Positions 16,284-26,500 of a stretch of 64,000 nt of DNA are shown here, piece by piece. The DNA is from Bdellovibrio sp. GT3 (GTDB lineage: Bacteria > Bdellovibrionota > Bdellovibrionia > Bdellovibrionales > Bdellovibrionaceae): positions 248,001 through 312,000 of the forward strand of contig NZ_JBBNAD010000004.1 in assembly GCF_037996765.1 (NCBI RefSeq), read 5' to 3'. Position 1 is the first letter of the stretch; every line of letters begins with the position of its first letter. A program made the position numbers and the translations under genes. Below the pieces are notes generated by a model. The model searched no databases and was not told the origin of the DNA. It worked only from the letters and a program-made list of their open reading frames with translations.

Positions 16284-16629
16284 AAAATCTCCTAAACATG
16301 AATTTAAATCGACCCCGTGTTTTTAACACGCGAATCAGTGCTGGCGCGGATGAGATTGACGGGTTTGCAAATTCTCAAGGAATGTCAAAAACGCGAACAG
16401 ATCGCCGGCACAGGGGCTTCGATGTCGGAAGTCAATTTTGGTGTCTTGGAAAAATGGACTTAAGTGGTTGATTTTTAATGGGATTTCCTGAGGTGGTTTT
16501 TCGAGCCCCCACTCTAGTATTGCGAGGGGCGAAGTGTCGTAATATTTCATTGATATTAGGGGTTTAGAGTTGTTTGATCTAAAGGTTTTTAGTATTAAGA
16601 AATCGATCAGACAAACTGGAAGGAAAACA
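16284..16629. promoter_or_regulatory. Intergenic region with candidate ppdK promoter
   Basis: 346 bp without a supported gene. TTGTTT (16570-16575), 17 bp, TATTAA (16593-16598) is a plausible ppdK promoter. AAGGAAGGAAA then lies just before the ATG at 16630. Nothing else was recognised. Confidence 0.4.
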
Positions 16630-19347
16630 ATGGACCAGAACGTCACTATGGAAAAACCAAAAGCGAAAACCGCTGTTCCACAAAAGTTCGTATACTTCTT
16701 TGCGGCAGGCGACTCCGAAGGCAATGCCGGAATGAAGAACATCCTGGGCGGTAAAGGTGCCAACCTTGCCGAGATGACGTCTTTGGGAATTCCGGTTCCT
16801 CCAGGTTTTACAATCTCCACTGAGATTTGCACGCACTTCTACGAGGAGGGTGGCAAGCTTCCTGAATGGGTACGTCCAAAAGTGATCGAAGCCATGCAGA
16901 AAGTGGAATCCAAAATCGGCAAAAAATTCGGCGATGTGAATAATCCATTGCTGGTTTCAGTTCGCTCCGGTGCTCGTGCTTCCATGCCGGGTATGATGGA
17001 TACGATTTTGAATTTGGGTCTGAATGATCAAACTGTTGAGGGCTTGGCCAAGTCTTCCAACAACCCACGCTTTGCCTGGGATTCTTACCGTCGCTTCATT
17101 CAAATGTACTCTGACGTTGTGATGGGGATGAACTCGTCACTTCTGGAAGTGACTTTGGAAGACCTGAAAGAGGAAAAGCACTATAAACTTGATACAGAGA
17201 TGACTGTTGATGACCTGAAACTTCTGGTTAAGAAGTTCAAGGAACTGGTTCACCAAATGACAGGTCAGTCGTTCCCGGCGGATCCGTGGGAGCAACTATG
17301 GGGCTCTGTCTCTGCAGTTTTCCATTCTTGGAACACGCCTCGCGCGATCACGTACCGCGAGCTTCACAGCATCCCGGCCGCGTGGGGTACTGCAGTTAAT
17401 ATTCAATCAATGGTTTTCGGCAACATGGGTGATGATTCCGCGACAGGTGTGGCGTTCACTCGTAATCCGTCGACTGGTGATAAAGCATTCTATGGCGAGT
17501 TCCTGATCAATGCGCAAGGTGAAGACGTTGTTGCGGGTATCAGAACTCCACAGCCAATCACGAAAATCGCAGCGGCAGCAGCCGGTGTTCAGTCTTTGGA
17601 AGAGGCTCTTCCAAAAGCTTATCAACAGCTGGTTGATATCTATAAAAAACTGGAAGGTCACTACCGCGATATGCAGGATATCGAATTCACGATCGAGCGC
17701 TCCACATTGTGGATGCTGCAAACTCGTAACGGTAAACGTACAGCGGCAGCGGCTTTGAAAATCGCTTGTGACATGATCGATGAAAAGTTGATCACTGAAG
17801 AGGAAGCACTTCTTCGTCTGGACCCATCATCTTTGGATCAACTTCTGCATCCAACGTTGGATCCTAAAGCCCAAAAAACTCAACTTGCGAAAGGTTTGCC
17901 AGCGTCACCAGGTGGCGTGAATGGTCAAATCGTATTCACTTCCGAAGAAGCAGTAGAATGGAAAGAGCAAGGCAAAAAAGTTATCCTTGTTCGTGTTGAA
18001 ACTTCTCCAGAAGACATCGCGGGTATGGTGGCTGCACAAGGGATCTTCACAACTCGTGGTGGTATGACATCTCACGCAGCCGTTGTGGCTCGTGGTATGG
18101 GTAAATGCTGTGTGGCTGGTTGTGGTGAGGTCGAAGTCGACTACCGCACTGAAACTATGAAAGTGAAAGGCTACGTTCTTAAAAAGGGCGATGTAATCAC
18201 TTTGGATGGTTCCACAGGTGAAGTGTTCCTGGGCGAAGTTAAAACAATTGAACCTAAATTGGATCAATACTTCGAACGTATCATGAAGGTGGCAGACCGC
18301 ACTCGTAAGTTGAAAGTACGTACGAATGCAGACACTCCGAAAGATGCACAAACAGCGAAAAACTTTGGTGCAGAAGGTATCGGTCTTTGCCGTACAGAGC
18401 ACATGTTCTTCGGTGCTGATCGTATCGACGCAGTTCGTGAGATGATCATCGCAGATAACAAAATGGATCGCGAAAAAGCGTTGGCGAAACTGTTGCCAAT
18501 GCAACGTGATGACTTCTACCAACTATTCAAAATCATGGACGGCTTGCCAGTAACGATCCGTTTGTTGGATCCACCTCTTCATGAGTTTGTTCCGCACTCT
18601 GACGAAGAAACCAAAGAGTTGGCAAAACGTATCGGGACGGACTTTGATCGTCTTCGTTCGAAAGTAAAAGCTTTGCACGAATTCAATCCGATGCTGGGTC
18701 ATCGTGGTTGCCGATTGGCGATCACATATCCAGAAATCTATATCATGCAGGTTCGCGCGATCGCTGAAGCGGCATGCATGATGTTGAAGGAAGGTCTGAA
18801 GCTTTCTGCTCCGGAAATCATGATTCCACTTGTTGCAACAGACAAGGAATTGGACATGCTTCGTGGTCAGGCAGAGATGGAAGTTAAAAAAGTTCAAAAT
18901 GAAAAGAACATGAAGTTCGATTACGCGATCGGTACGATGATCGAGCTTCCTCGTGCAGCTTTGACTGCTGATGCGATTGCAGAGCATGCAGACTTCTTCA
19001 GCTTCGGCACGAACGATTTGACTCAGACGACTTTGGGTCTTTCACGTGACGATTCTGGCAGATTCTTGGGCTCTTACGTTTCCAGTGGTATCTTGGCTAA
19101 AGATCCATTCCAATCTATCGATCAAGTGGGCGTAGGCTCTTTGGTGAAAATGGGTGTGGAATTGGGACGTCGTATGAAGCCGACTTTGAAAATCGGTGTC
19201 TGCGGTGAGCACGGTGGTGATCCTGAATCCATCGAGTTCTTCCATAAGACAGGTTTGGACTACGTATCCTGTTCTCCATTCCGTGTGCCTATCGCAAGAT
19301 TGGCGGCGGCAAGAGCGGCACTTCTGTCGAAGAAATTACATTCTTAA
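16630..19347 (+). CDS. ppdK: Pyruvate, phosphate dikinase
   Basis: 905 residues with the complete PPDK order: N-terminal ATP-grasp (GGKGANLAEMTSLGIPVPPGFTIS, VSVRSGARASMPGMMDTILNLG), the swivelling phosphohistidine domain (TRGGMTSHAAVVARGMGKCC, catalytic His in TSHAA) and the C-terminal TIM barrel (GLCRTEHMFF, GHRGCRLAITYPEIY, SFGTNDLTQTTLG, CGEHGGDP with the catalytic Cys). It interconverts pyruvate + ATP + Pi with PEP + AMP + PPi. In a predator feeding on amino acids and nucleotides it could supply PEP for gluconeogenesis (inference). The frame is open 20 codons further up, but the ATG at 16630 has the ribosome-binding site. Confidence 0.96.
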   Translation: MDQNVTMEKPKAKTAVPQKFVYFFAAGDSEGNAGMKNILGGKGANLAEMTSLGIPVPPGFTISTEICTHFYEEGGKLPEWVRPKVIEAMQKVESKIGKKFGDVNNPLLVSVRSGARASMPGMMDTILNLGLNDQTVEGLAKSSNNPRFAWDSYRRFIQMYSDVVMGMNSSLLEVTLEDLKEEKHYKLDTEMTVDDLKLLVKKFKELVHQMTGQSFPADPWEQLWGSVSAVFHSWNTPRAITYRELHSIPAAWGTAVNIQSMVFGNMGDDSATGVAFTRNPSTGDKAFYGEFLINAQGEDVVAGIRTPQPITKIAAAAAGVQSLEEALPKAYQQLVDIYKKLEGHYRDMQDIEFTIERSTLWMLQTRNGKRTAAAALKIACDMIDEKLITEEEALLRLDPSSLDQLLHPTLDPKAQKTQLAKGLPASPGGVNGQIVFTSEEAVEWKEQGKKVILVRVETSPEDIAGMVAAQGIFTTRGGMTSHAAVVARGMGKCCVAGCGEVEVDYRTETMKVKGYVLKKGDVITLDGSTGEVFLGEVKTIEPKLDQYFERIMKVADRTRKLKVRTNADTPKDAQTAKNFGAEGIGLCRTEHMFFGADRIDAVREMIIADNKMDREKALAKLLPMQRDDFYQLFKIMDGLPVTIRLLDPPLHEFVPHSDEETKELAKRIGTDFDRLRSKVKALHEFNPMLGHRGCRLAITYPEIYIMQVRAIAEAACMMLKEGLKLSAPEIMIPLVATDKELDMLRGQAEMEVKKVQNEKNMKFDYAIGTMIELPRAALTADAIAEHADFFSFGTNDLTQTTLGLSRDDSGRFLGSYVSSGILAKDPFQSIDQVGVGSLVKMGVELGRRMKPTLKIGVCGEHGGDPESIEFFHKTGLDYVSCSPFRVPIARLAAARAALLSKKLHS

Positions 19348-19357
19348 GAATGAAAAA

Positions 19358-19383
19358 GGGAGCCATCTGGCTCCCTTTTTTTG
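19358..19383 (+). terminator. Terminator after ppdK
   Basis: Stem GGGAGCC / GGCTCCC, loop ATCT, followed by eight T. Confidence 0.9.
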
Positions 19384-19411
19384 TCTGCAAACATTTATTT
19401 GGGTAAATAAG

Positions 19412-19440
19412 TTTGCATGTGGAGCACCGTTGTTTAGACT
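19412..19440 (+). promoter_or_regulatory. Promoter of the solute-binding protein gene, leaderless
   Basis: TTTGCA (19412-19417), 17-bp spacer, TAGACT (19435-19440), six nucleotides, ATG at 19447. There is no Shine-Dalgarno. Confidence 0.55.
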
Positions 19441-19446
19441 AAACAA

Positions 19447-20250
19447 ATGGTTCGCATTTGGCCTTTCATATTCATTTGGACTCTGTGTTTGAACATGCCT
19501 TACGGCGCCTTTGCGGCAGTAAAGTGCAACCGCATTTTTCGAGTCGCGGTCATTCAGAACGAGCCTCTTTATTTCCTGGATAAAAATAAGAAAGTCACTG
19601 GAGTCATGTTGGAGGTGACTCAGGAGCTTCATCGAAGAACGGGATGTTCTTTTGATCTTATCGAGATGGTGCGCCCGAGTATGGTGCATAGACTGAAGGG
19701 CGGCTCGGTGGATTTGAGTATTTTGACGATCAAAACGGATGAGCTGGATAAAGCAGGGAAATTCATCAGGGTATTTAAGGCGAATCGGGCTTTGATTTCA
19801 ACTCCGGCATTAAAGAAGAAAAATTACGTACTAAAAGATGTACTGGAGGATAAGAATGTTCTGGTGGGGGGACTTATTAGTTCGCCGGCATTTCTTAATG
19901 AAAATGAAGTTTCCCTTTTAAAAAAGCAGGGCCGCTGGCGCCAGTACCCAGACTATGAATCCATTTTTCAATCCATGAAACGGGACCAGATTCAGGCTTT
20001 TGTGGGATCCATCATGGTGTCTGATTTCTATTTTAAAAAATTGGGATTGAGTGATTTTGGATTTCTTATCGATCGCAGCAAACAGAGCGATGCTGGTTTT
20101 TACTATGCGAAACAACGTTTAACCACCCATGAGGTGGAGTTATTGAGTTCCACCCTTGCGCAAATGTTGAAGGATGGATTCTTTCAAAAAGTTTTATCCA
20201 AGTATTCGTCCCCGTACGCTGTGGAAAACGAGTTCGTCTCTGTAAACTAA
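19447..20250 (+). CDS. Family 3 extracellular solute-binding protein
   Basis: 267 residues with a signal peptide (FIWTLCLNMPYGAFAAV) and a periplasmic binding-protein fold: FRVAVIQNEPLYFLDKNKKVTGVMLEVTQELHRRTGCSFDLIEM, a DLSILTIKTDE strand, then the second lobe. This is the bacterial extracellular solute-binding protein family 3 (SBP_bac_3) plan used for amino acids and related ligands, and also by stand-alone sensors. No permease or ATPase lies next to it, so it may be an orphan receptor. The start at 19447 follows directly on a promoter. Confidence 0.75.
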   Translation: MVRIWPFIFIWTLCLNMPYGAFAAVKCNRIFRVAVIQNEPLYFLDKNKKVTGVMLEVTQELHRRTGCSFDLIEMVRPSMVHRLKGGSVDLSILTIKTDELDKAGKFIRVFKANRALISTPALKKKNYVLKDVLEDKNVLVGGLISSPAFLNENEVSLLKKQGRWRQYPDYESIFQSMKRDQIQAFVGSIMVSDFYFKKLGLSDFGFLIDRSKQSDAGFYYAKQRLTTHEVELLSSTLAQMLKDGFFQKVLSKYSSPYAVENEFVSVN

Positions 20251-20264
20251 TTGGCCTCGTCCAG

Positions 20265-20293
20265 TTGTGGATCTGTCAGAAGGCACCGATACT
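20265..20293 (+). promoter_or_regulatory. Promoter of the MipA/OmpV-family gene, leaderless
   Basis: TTGTGG (20265-20270), 17-bp spacer, GATACT (20288-20293), then TACCAG and the ATG at 20300. The geometry matches the preceding gene's promoter. Confidence 0.5.
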
Positions 20294-20299
20294 TACCAG

Positions 20300-21199
20300 A
20301 TGCGTACTTTCTTGGTTCTTGTGATGGTGCTACTGGTCCCTTTCTTTGCAAAAGCAGAGGATGATGGACGCCCGTTATGGGACTGGGGCATTGGTCTGGG
20401 TTACGTTCGCTACGCCGACTATCCAGCCTCGGATGAATACTCCCAAATAATGTTACCATTCCCAACTTTCCAATATCGGGGCGAATACCTGCGTGCCGAT
20501 GATCGGGAAGGGGGACGTGCTTACCTTTTTAAGACTGACAGCTGGTCCCTGGAGTTTTCGGGATCAGGTCGCTTTCCTTTGGATTCCAGTAAAAACAAAG
20601 CCCGCTTTGGAATGGAAGATTTGCCTTTGGTAGTAAATGGTGGACCACAATTGGTTTATCACAGTGGGGGCACGTGGGAGTTTCAAATAGCGCCGTTCTT
20701 CTCTGTGGCTGCCAAAAATGACGATATCCGTGCGAACGGTATGCTCTTAAAGACGCAAGTGACTTATCGGTGGGAGGGGGAAACCCCGGGACCCCTTGAT
20801 TCCACCATTCTGATCACAGGTACAACTTCTTTTGAAATGAATGCGGCTTCTAGCGATTATATGAAAACTTATTATGAAGTCGACAGCCGGGATGTGCGTG
20901 CCGGTCGAGCTGAGTATGATGCGAAAGCGGGATTTTTAAGTACCAATTTGTCTTACTATCAAAGATTTGCGGCCGGTCGATCGGCAGTCTATTTCGGCGC
21001 ATCGATTTCGGATTACTCGTGGTCGGCAAATCGCCAGAGTCCTTTGCATAAGTCCGATTACAATGTGGGATGGGGTTTGGGTTATATTTACCAGTTTGGC
21101 GAGTCTGCCAAGCCGATGGTTTCCCCGGAAGACACGCAAGGTGTGATCAACCGCTACCGTCAACATCGACGTGATCAACGGTTGATTCCCTTGGAGTAA
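20300..21199 (+). CDS. MipA/OmpV-family outer membrane protein
   Basis: 299 residues: signal peptide (LVMVLLVPFFAKAEDD) and a beta-barrel with alternating pattern. Recognisable are the WDWGIGLGYVRYADYPASDEY start and PFPTFQYRGEYLRAD, followed by FSGSGRFPLDSSKNKAR, all characteristic of MipA/OmpV. E. coli MipA is an outer-membrane-associated scaffold for a murein hydrolase/synthase complex; a similar role here is inferred. The frame continues upstream to a GTG at 20267, but that lies within the promoter. It converges on the lipoprotein gene, whose stop begins at 21200. Confidence 0.82.
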   Translation: MRTFLVLVMVLLVPFFAKAEDDGRPLWDWGIGLGYVRYADYPASDEYSQIMLPFPTFQYRGEYLRADDREGGRAYLFKTDSWSLEFSGSGRFPLDSSKNKARFGMEDLPLVVNGGPQLVYHSGGTWEFQIAPFFSVAAKNDDIRANGMLLKTQVTYRWEGETPGPLDSTILITGTTSFEMNAASSDYMKTYYEVDSRDVRAGRAEYDAKAGFLSTNLSYYQRFAAGRSAVYFGASISDYSWSANRQSPLHKSDYNVGWGLGYIYQFGESAKPMVSPEDTQGVINRYRQHRRDQRLIPLE

Positions 21200-22942
21200 T
21201 TACTGACAGCTGTGAGTGATGGCGCGATTGTCTCGTTGAGCCAACTGTTCACAGGATGCCGGAATTTTTTCTCCCATTTCCACTTTCAACTGCAAAGCGC
21301 GATACAAGTCAGAGGAGTGGATGCTTTCGCCATTCAGGTTGTGCAGGGGTTGCAACAGGTCCATCAAGCCGCAACCATAGTTGCCGGTTTGTATCTGATG
21401 TTTGTTTTTAAGTGCGAGCATCACCTTTGCTGCAAACACATCAGCGAAATCCTCACTTAAATATTGGCGGCTGCCTTGCTTGCGTTCAAGGCACTGTTTT
21501 GTCGATTCAATGGACTGCGGGTAAGAGTGGGCATAGGCGTTGTGGCCGATTTCATGGGCCAGGATTGAGGCCCCCATCTCCGGATATTTCACAGAGTACC
21601 AGCTGATCAGGACATGGCCTGAGTCTGTGTTTGTTTTGTCAGAGATATCGGCATCCGGAATCGTGGGGCATTGATCAGTTTTAGCGCTGTCCGGTGTGTT
21701 GAACATCGCGCGAATCAGGAACATCGCATACAAGGAAGTATCTTCGAGTTTATCCAGTTCATTGATCTCGTCCTGAAGTGTCTGGTTTTTCATTTCCAAA
21801 GCGCGCAACCAAGCCGTGCTGTTTTCCTGAGCGGTCAGTGGGTAATTGAATTTCAAATCCTGAATGCTTTTGTAGCCGGGCTGATGGGAACCCATTTGTT
21901 CAAGGGCTTCCTGGCGGGTGAGTTCGGCCAACTTTTTGAATTTTTCCAATTCCTGAGGCTGTGGATATAAGTTGATGGACTGGAAGTAGCGGGTTTCGCA
22001 GTTGTTTGGAGTTGTGGATTTGGACTGCAATGCCAAAGTCGTTTTGATGCCCGATTCTTGATAAATTTTGAAAAGCTCATCTTTGCTGAAGGTGTGCTTT
22101 TCCATCTGTTTGGTGATGAGGGCCCGGCCGCCACCAAACAAAAAGTGGTGCATCAATCGCACTGCAAATGCCGTCTGTGTCAAGGCTTTGGCTTCTTCGG
22201 TGGTGATCATCTCGCCAGCATTGATTTTGCTGACGATGAGTGGATCTACTTTTTCTGCGCCCTGAATAATATCATTCAATATTTTTAGGGTGGCTTGAAC
22301 CGCTTTTAATTCCTCTTTGACTGCATCCTGTAATTTAAGGTGCCAATGCATTTCCGCAAAATAGGTAAAATTGCCCATTTGGTTGTACGAGGTATAGGCT
22401 TTGAAAAATTTCTGCTGGGGCAGGCTACTGTTCCAGTACTGTTTTAGTTCCGCATTTTTATCGATGTTTTTCATCCAGTACATCGCGTGAAGAATAAAAA
22501 GTTTCTGAGAGTAAAGTTCCAGCGTCGGAAAGGCGCTTTCTTTGGCATTCAGGACTTCCAATCCCATGCGGGCTTTTTCCTGAAGTAGTTGGGAGTTCTT
22601 GGCAAGAGCCGGAACGATGTAAGTATCATAATACTTCTTCTGTTCCTCCGTCGGTTTTGCCGCCGCTTCGACCAGCTTGGGGATGCTTGGGTATTTTTTA
22701 AATTCAGGAGCGCACAAATCCATGGTGCACGCGTACTCCATGGGATATTGCTGTTTCAGGTCTTGCGACGTGCGGGCGTCGGTGACGAAGTCGCGATTGT
22801 TTTTGGTTTGCAGGAGTTCCTGTAATTGCTGTTCGGAAGCGGCTTTATTGGTGGCAACACGAACGGCATCCTGATCATTGGTTTTGCGGCAGGCGGTCAG
22901 GCCAAAAAGCAAAGCGGTCGCGATGATCGTTACATGTCTCAT
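21200..22942 (-). CDS. Lipoprotein with gluzincin-type zinc protease motif
   Basis: 580 residues; lipobox FGLTAC (Cys about residue 18). A long helical region is followed by SILAHEIGHNAYAHSYP, an HExxH zinc site, and about 25 residues later SEDFADVFAAKV, which fits the downstream ExxxD of gluzincins such as M13 neprilysins. The rest does not clearly match M13, so the family is open. Product is expected on the periplasmic face of a membrane. GGGAG lies before the ATG. It is convergent with the MipA gene with no gap. Cys residues around the active domain (DQCPT, KQCLE, YGCG, ASCEQ, HSCQ) may be disulfide-bonded. Confidence 0.65.
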   Translation of the reverse strand: MRHVTIIATALLFGLTACRKTNDQDAVRVATNKAASEQQLQELLQTKNNRDFVTDARTSQDLKQQYPMEYACTMDLCAPEFKKYPSIPKLVEAAAKPTEEQKKYYDTYIVPALAKNSQLLQEKARMGLEVLNAKESAFPTLELYSQKLFILHAMYWMKNIDKNAELKQYWNSSLPQQKFFKAYTSYNQMGNFTYFAEMHWHLKLQDAVKEELKAVQATLKILNDIIQGAEKVDPLIVSKINAGEMITTEEAKALTQTAFAVRLMHHFLFGGGRALITKQMEKHTFSKDELFKIYQESGIKTTLALQSKSTTPNNCETRYFQSINLYPQPQELEKFKKLAELTRQEALEQMGSHQPGYKSIQDLKFNYPLTAQENSTAWLRALEMKNQTLQDEINELDKLEDTSLYAMFLIRAMFNTPDSAKTDQCPTIPDADISDKTNTDSGHVLISWYSVKYPEMGASILAHEIGHNAYAHSYPQSIESTKQCLERKQGSRQYLSEDFADVFAAKVMLALKNKHQIQTGNYGCGLMDLLQPLHNLNGESIHSSDLYRALQLKVEMGEKIPASCEQLAQRDNRAITHSCQ

Positions 22943-23065
22943 TTTGAGAACTCCCGAAAATTGTTACTCGGCTGTCTATGGTTTTGTGGTGCCCTTGAGC
23001 CTATTGGCTTCCGGACTCCGCTGACAGTCTTGCTTATTTACGGGAGCAGAAATGATGCCGTTTTA

Positions 23066-23182
23066 TCAGCGGGTGAAGTATGTCACCAGAATAGCCAGCG
23101 ACAGTGTTGTGAACATGATCTTGAATGCCATGTTTTTGGGAAAAGTCGTACGAGGGTAGACTTCTGTTTTTTTGTATTGCAT
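23066..23182 (-). CDS. Candidate 38-residue single-span membrane protein
   Basis: ATG at 23182 to TGA at 23066 encodes a protein starting MQYKKTEVYPRTTFPK, with a hydrophobic segment (about residues 18-36, MAFKIMFTTLSLAILVTYF) and a final TR. GGAGG lies 5 nt before the ATG. Both the ribosome-binding site and the ATG are inside a perfect inverted repeat (23177-23198), so translation may be structure-controlled. The rest of the 576-bp gap between the lipoprotein gene and smc holds only the smc upstream palindromes. Confidence 0.5.
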   Translation of the reverse strand: MQYKKTEVYPRTTFPKNMAFKIMFTTLSLAILVTYFTR

Positions 23183-23198
23183 GGGAGCCTCCATGCAA
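23177..23198. repeat. Inverted repeat over the start of the 38-residue ORF
   Basis: TTGCATGG / CCATGCAA arms with a GAGCCT loop. Confidence 0.6.
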
Positions 23199-23404
23199 AT
23201 CATCGTAGTCCTGCGCCTGAAAAGACGGCGTCAAATTCCCGGTCGGGGTCATCAATATTTCATAAAGACATTGAGGAAATATCGAAGTTTTAGCGCAGCG
23301 CACGCAACGCGCAATGGTAATGCAGCGGGGTGTCCCATGGAGTTCTGCTTAAGTTTTCAGCGATTGCCTAAGTTTTGAAACCCCACAGTTGACATAGTTC
23401 CGCG

Positions 23405-23458
23405 CTCTCGAGAGAGTTAAATGGCCTTTGGTCTAGCTAGACCTTGGGCTTGTATATT
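23405..23458 (+). promoter_or_regulatory. smc upstream region: two palindromes and a -10
   Basis: CTCTCGAGAG (23405-23414) and GGTCTAGCTAGACC (23430-23443) are perfect palindromes. TATATT (23453-23458) follows the second at -10 distance, and no convincing -35 is seen. The 14-bp palindrome is placed like an operator. A TTGACA at 23390-23395 may belong to another promoter. Confidence 0.4.
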
Positions 23459-23518
23459 TTGAGGGGAAATGTCGGGATTTAAGATTTCGACACTATTAGC
23501 TCAAGAGGGGAATATACC

Positions 23519-26500
23519 TTGAGAATTAAAAAGATTGAACTCATTGGTTTCAAATCGTTCAAAGACCGCACGGTCATTCATTTCGATGCCGGTATCACTG
23601 GTATCGTAGGACCAAATGGTTGCGGTAAATCCAACATCGTGGATGCTCTTATGTGGGTTATGGGTGACCAGTCCGCTAAGGATCTTCGTGCTTCTCAGAT
23701 GACAGACGTTATCTTTGGTGGTGCCGAAGGTTATGCACCGTTGGGTATGTGTGAAGTTTCCCTGACGCTTGAAAACGACGGCGGAGCTTTCCCGGCAAAA
23801 TACATTAAGCACTCTGAAATCATGGTGACTCGTCGTCTGCACAGAAACGGCGAGGGTGAGTACTTCATCAATAAAGAACCTTCTCGTCTTAAGGACTTGC
23901 AAGAGATCTTTATGGATACGGGTGCGGGTTCAAAAGGTTTCTCGATCATCGCTCAAGGTATGATCGGTAAGATCATCACTTCGAAACCTGAAGACCGTCG
24001 TATGCTTATCGAAGAAGCGGCGGGTATCACCAAGTTCAAAGCTCGTAAAAAAGAATCTCAACGTAAATTGGTTCAAACGGACCAGAACTTGCTTCGTTTG
24101 CAGGACATCGTGGGTGAGTTAAAGCGCCAAATCGATTCTTTGCAAAGACAAGCACAACGTGCAGAACGCTATCGTAACATCAAAAACCAAATCGAAGATT
24201 TGGATTTGTGGATTTCCACAGCTCAATATGTTGAGCTGGCTCGTGCTGCTGAAGAAGCTCAGGCAATCTTCAATGAAGCACAAAGCATGGAAATCGAAGG
24301 TGATGCGAACCTTTCGACTCTTCAAGGTCAATTGGAAGTTTTGAAGCTTCAAATTCTTGAAAAAGAGAAAATGGTTGAAGAGCACCAAACAGTATTCTTC
24401 GACAAGCAATCCACTGTTCAAAAGAACGAGATGGAAATCCAAGAGCTTCGTTTCGAAATTGAACAGGCTCGCCGTAATGAGCAAATGACGGGTACGATCC
24501 TGCAAGAACAGCAGGCGCGCCAGGAATTACTGGCTCGTGACAAAGCGACTTTGGAAGAACAAATCACAGAACTTAAGGAAGAAGCAGAGACTTTGGCTGC
24601 GACTTTCACAGAAAAAAACGACATCTTCCAAAACTTCAACTCTCGTATCGGGACTGTTGATGAAGATTTGACTGTAAAACGCCGTGAGCTATTTGCGGTG
24701 GGCCAGTCAGAATCCTCTTTGGATGCTCGTGTGAATTCATTGTCAGCACAAATCGCTGATTTGACAGACCGTCAAGACAACGAACAACAAGTGTTGAATG
24801 AACTTCGCGAAAAACAAGTTGAGTTCGAAAGCCGTCGTAAGAAGGTGACGAACGAACTTGATAAAGAACGTCAAATGCAATTGGACCTGGCAAGTGACGC
24901 CGATTCTTTCGAAGCCAATAAAAAGATCCTTTCGGATTCATTGGCAGAGAAAAAATTGGAAGTGGAATCATTCAAAGACTCTTTGAATGAGACAGCTTCC
25001 CGCCTGTACGGTCTTGAAAACTTGCAAAACAACTTCGAGGGTTTCCAAGAAGGTGTGAAACAAGTGATGTTGTGGCAAAAAACTCGTTCTCAAGAGATGA
25101 TGGCGGATGGTTCCGTTGTTACTCACTTCCAACCGGTTTCTGAGGTTGTTGAAGTTCCAGCTGAGTACGAAGTAGCTATGGAAGCGGCATTGGGTTCACG
25201 CCTGCAAATGCTTTTGTCTTCTGATGCTAATATCGCAGTCGATGCGGTATCTCACTTGAAAGAACAAAAATCAGGTCGTTCAAGCTTCATGTCTGCAAGC
25301 GACCAAAATGTTGCCTTTAACAGAGCGCAAGCTCCGATCGGTCAAGATGGCGTTCAAGCGATCTTGAAAGACGTGGTTAAAGCAGCCGATAAATTCCAAA
25401 ATGCTGTCACTTATATGTTGGACGGTGTTGCGATCGTTGATTCTATCCGTACGGCTTTGAATCTTCGTGCGACATACACTGGTTGGACATTCGTTACTCT
25501 TGACGGTGACACTTTGACTGCTGACGGTGTTTTGACGGGTGGTTCTTCTGAATCAGCTGACTCTGGTATGCTTAAACGCCGCCGTGAGATCAAAGAATTG
25601 TCAGAGAAAAAAGACGAATACGCCGGCAAACTTCAATTGGCTCAAATGGCTTTGAAAAAAGTTGAAGAGCAATTGAACAATGTTGTGAACGATTTCGAAG
25701 GCGCTCAAAAACGCAAAATGGATCAAGAGATCAAAGTTGCGGAATTGAGAAAAGACTTTGAACGCGCTGAAAACGAAGTTCAAAACGCACAAGCTGCGGT
25801 TGAACGCCAGGAGCGCGAAGTCAAAAAATTGACTGAGCAGTTAGAGGTTCAAGAACAAAAGAACGAAGAGTTGAGCCAAGCCTTGATCGAAGCTCGCGAG
25901 AAGAAAGTTCTTCTTGAGGGTGAAGTTGAGACTTTGAATTCTGAATTGAACTCTGTTCGTCTGGGCTTTGACGGTCTGCAGGCGGAAGTCACTGATCTTC
26001 AGGTAAGATCCGCTTCCAAGACTCAAGAATATCAAGGTGTTTTGAGACAGCTTGAAATGGTTACCAAGTCATTGAATGACCTTGAAGCACAACTTGCTCG
26101 TATGAGCGAAGAAGCTGAAGGCTACAACTCTCAAATGACCGAGAGCCAAGTGACTTTGGAAGAAAAGAAAATCGAATTCGAACGTCTATTGGATGAAGTT
26201 GAGCAATTGAAATTGCAAGCGGCTCGTACAAAGGACGAATACGAAGTGATGTCTGAATCCATCCGCGCGATCGAAGAGGAAGCTAGTTCTTCTCAACGTC
26301 TGCGCAATGAAAGACAGCACAAAATGAACGACTCTCAATTGAAGCTTGAACAAGCTAAAATGAAAGAGCAGTACTTGGTTGATTCTATCCGTGAACGTTA
26401 CATGTTGAACCTTCCGGACGTTATCGAGAAGTACATCAATAAAGAAGGCGACTTCCTGGCTGCTGATGCTCAACTTAAAGATCTTCGCGAGAAATTGGCG

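Noticed and set aside
18523-18987. Long minus-strand ORFs opposite ppdK (also 17905-18522)
   Set aside because: They lie wholly within a conserved enzyme gene and show no family signature.
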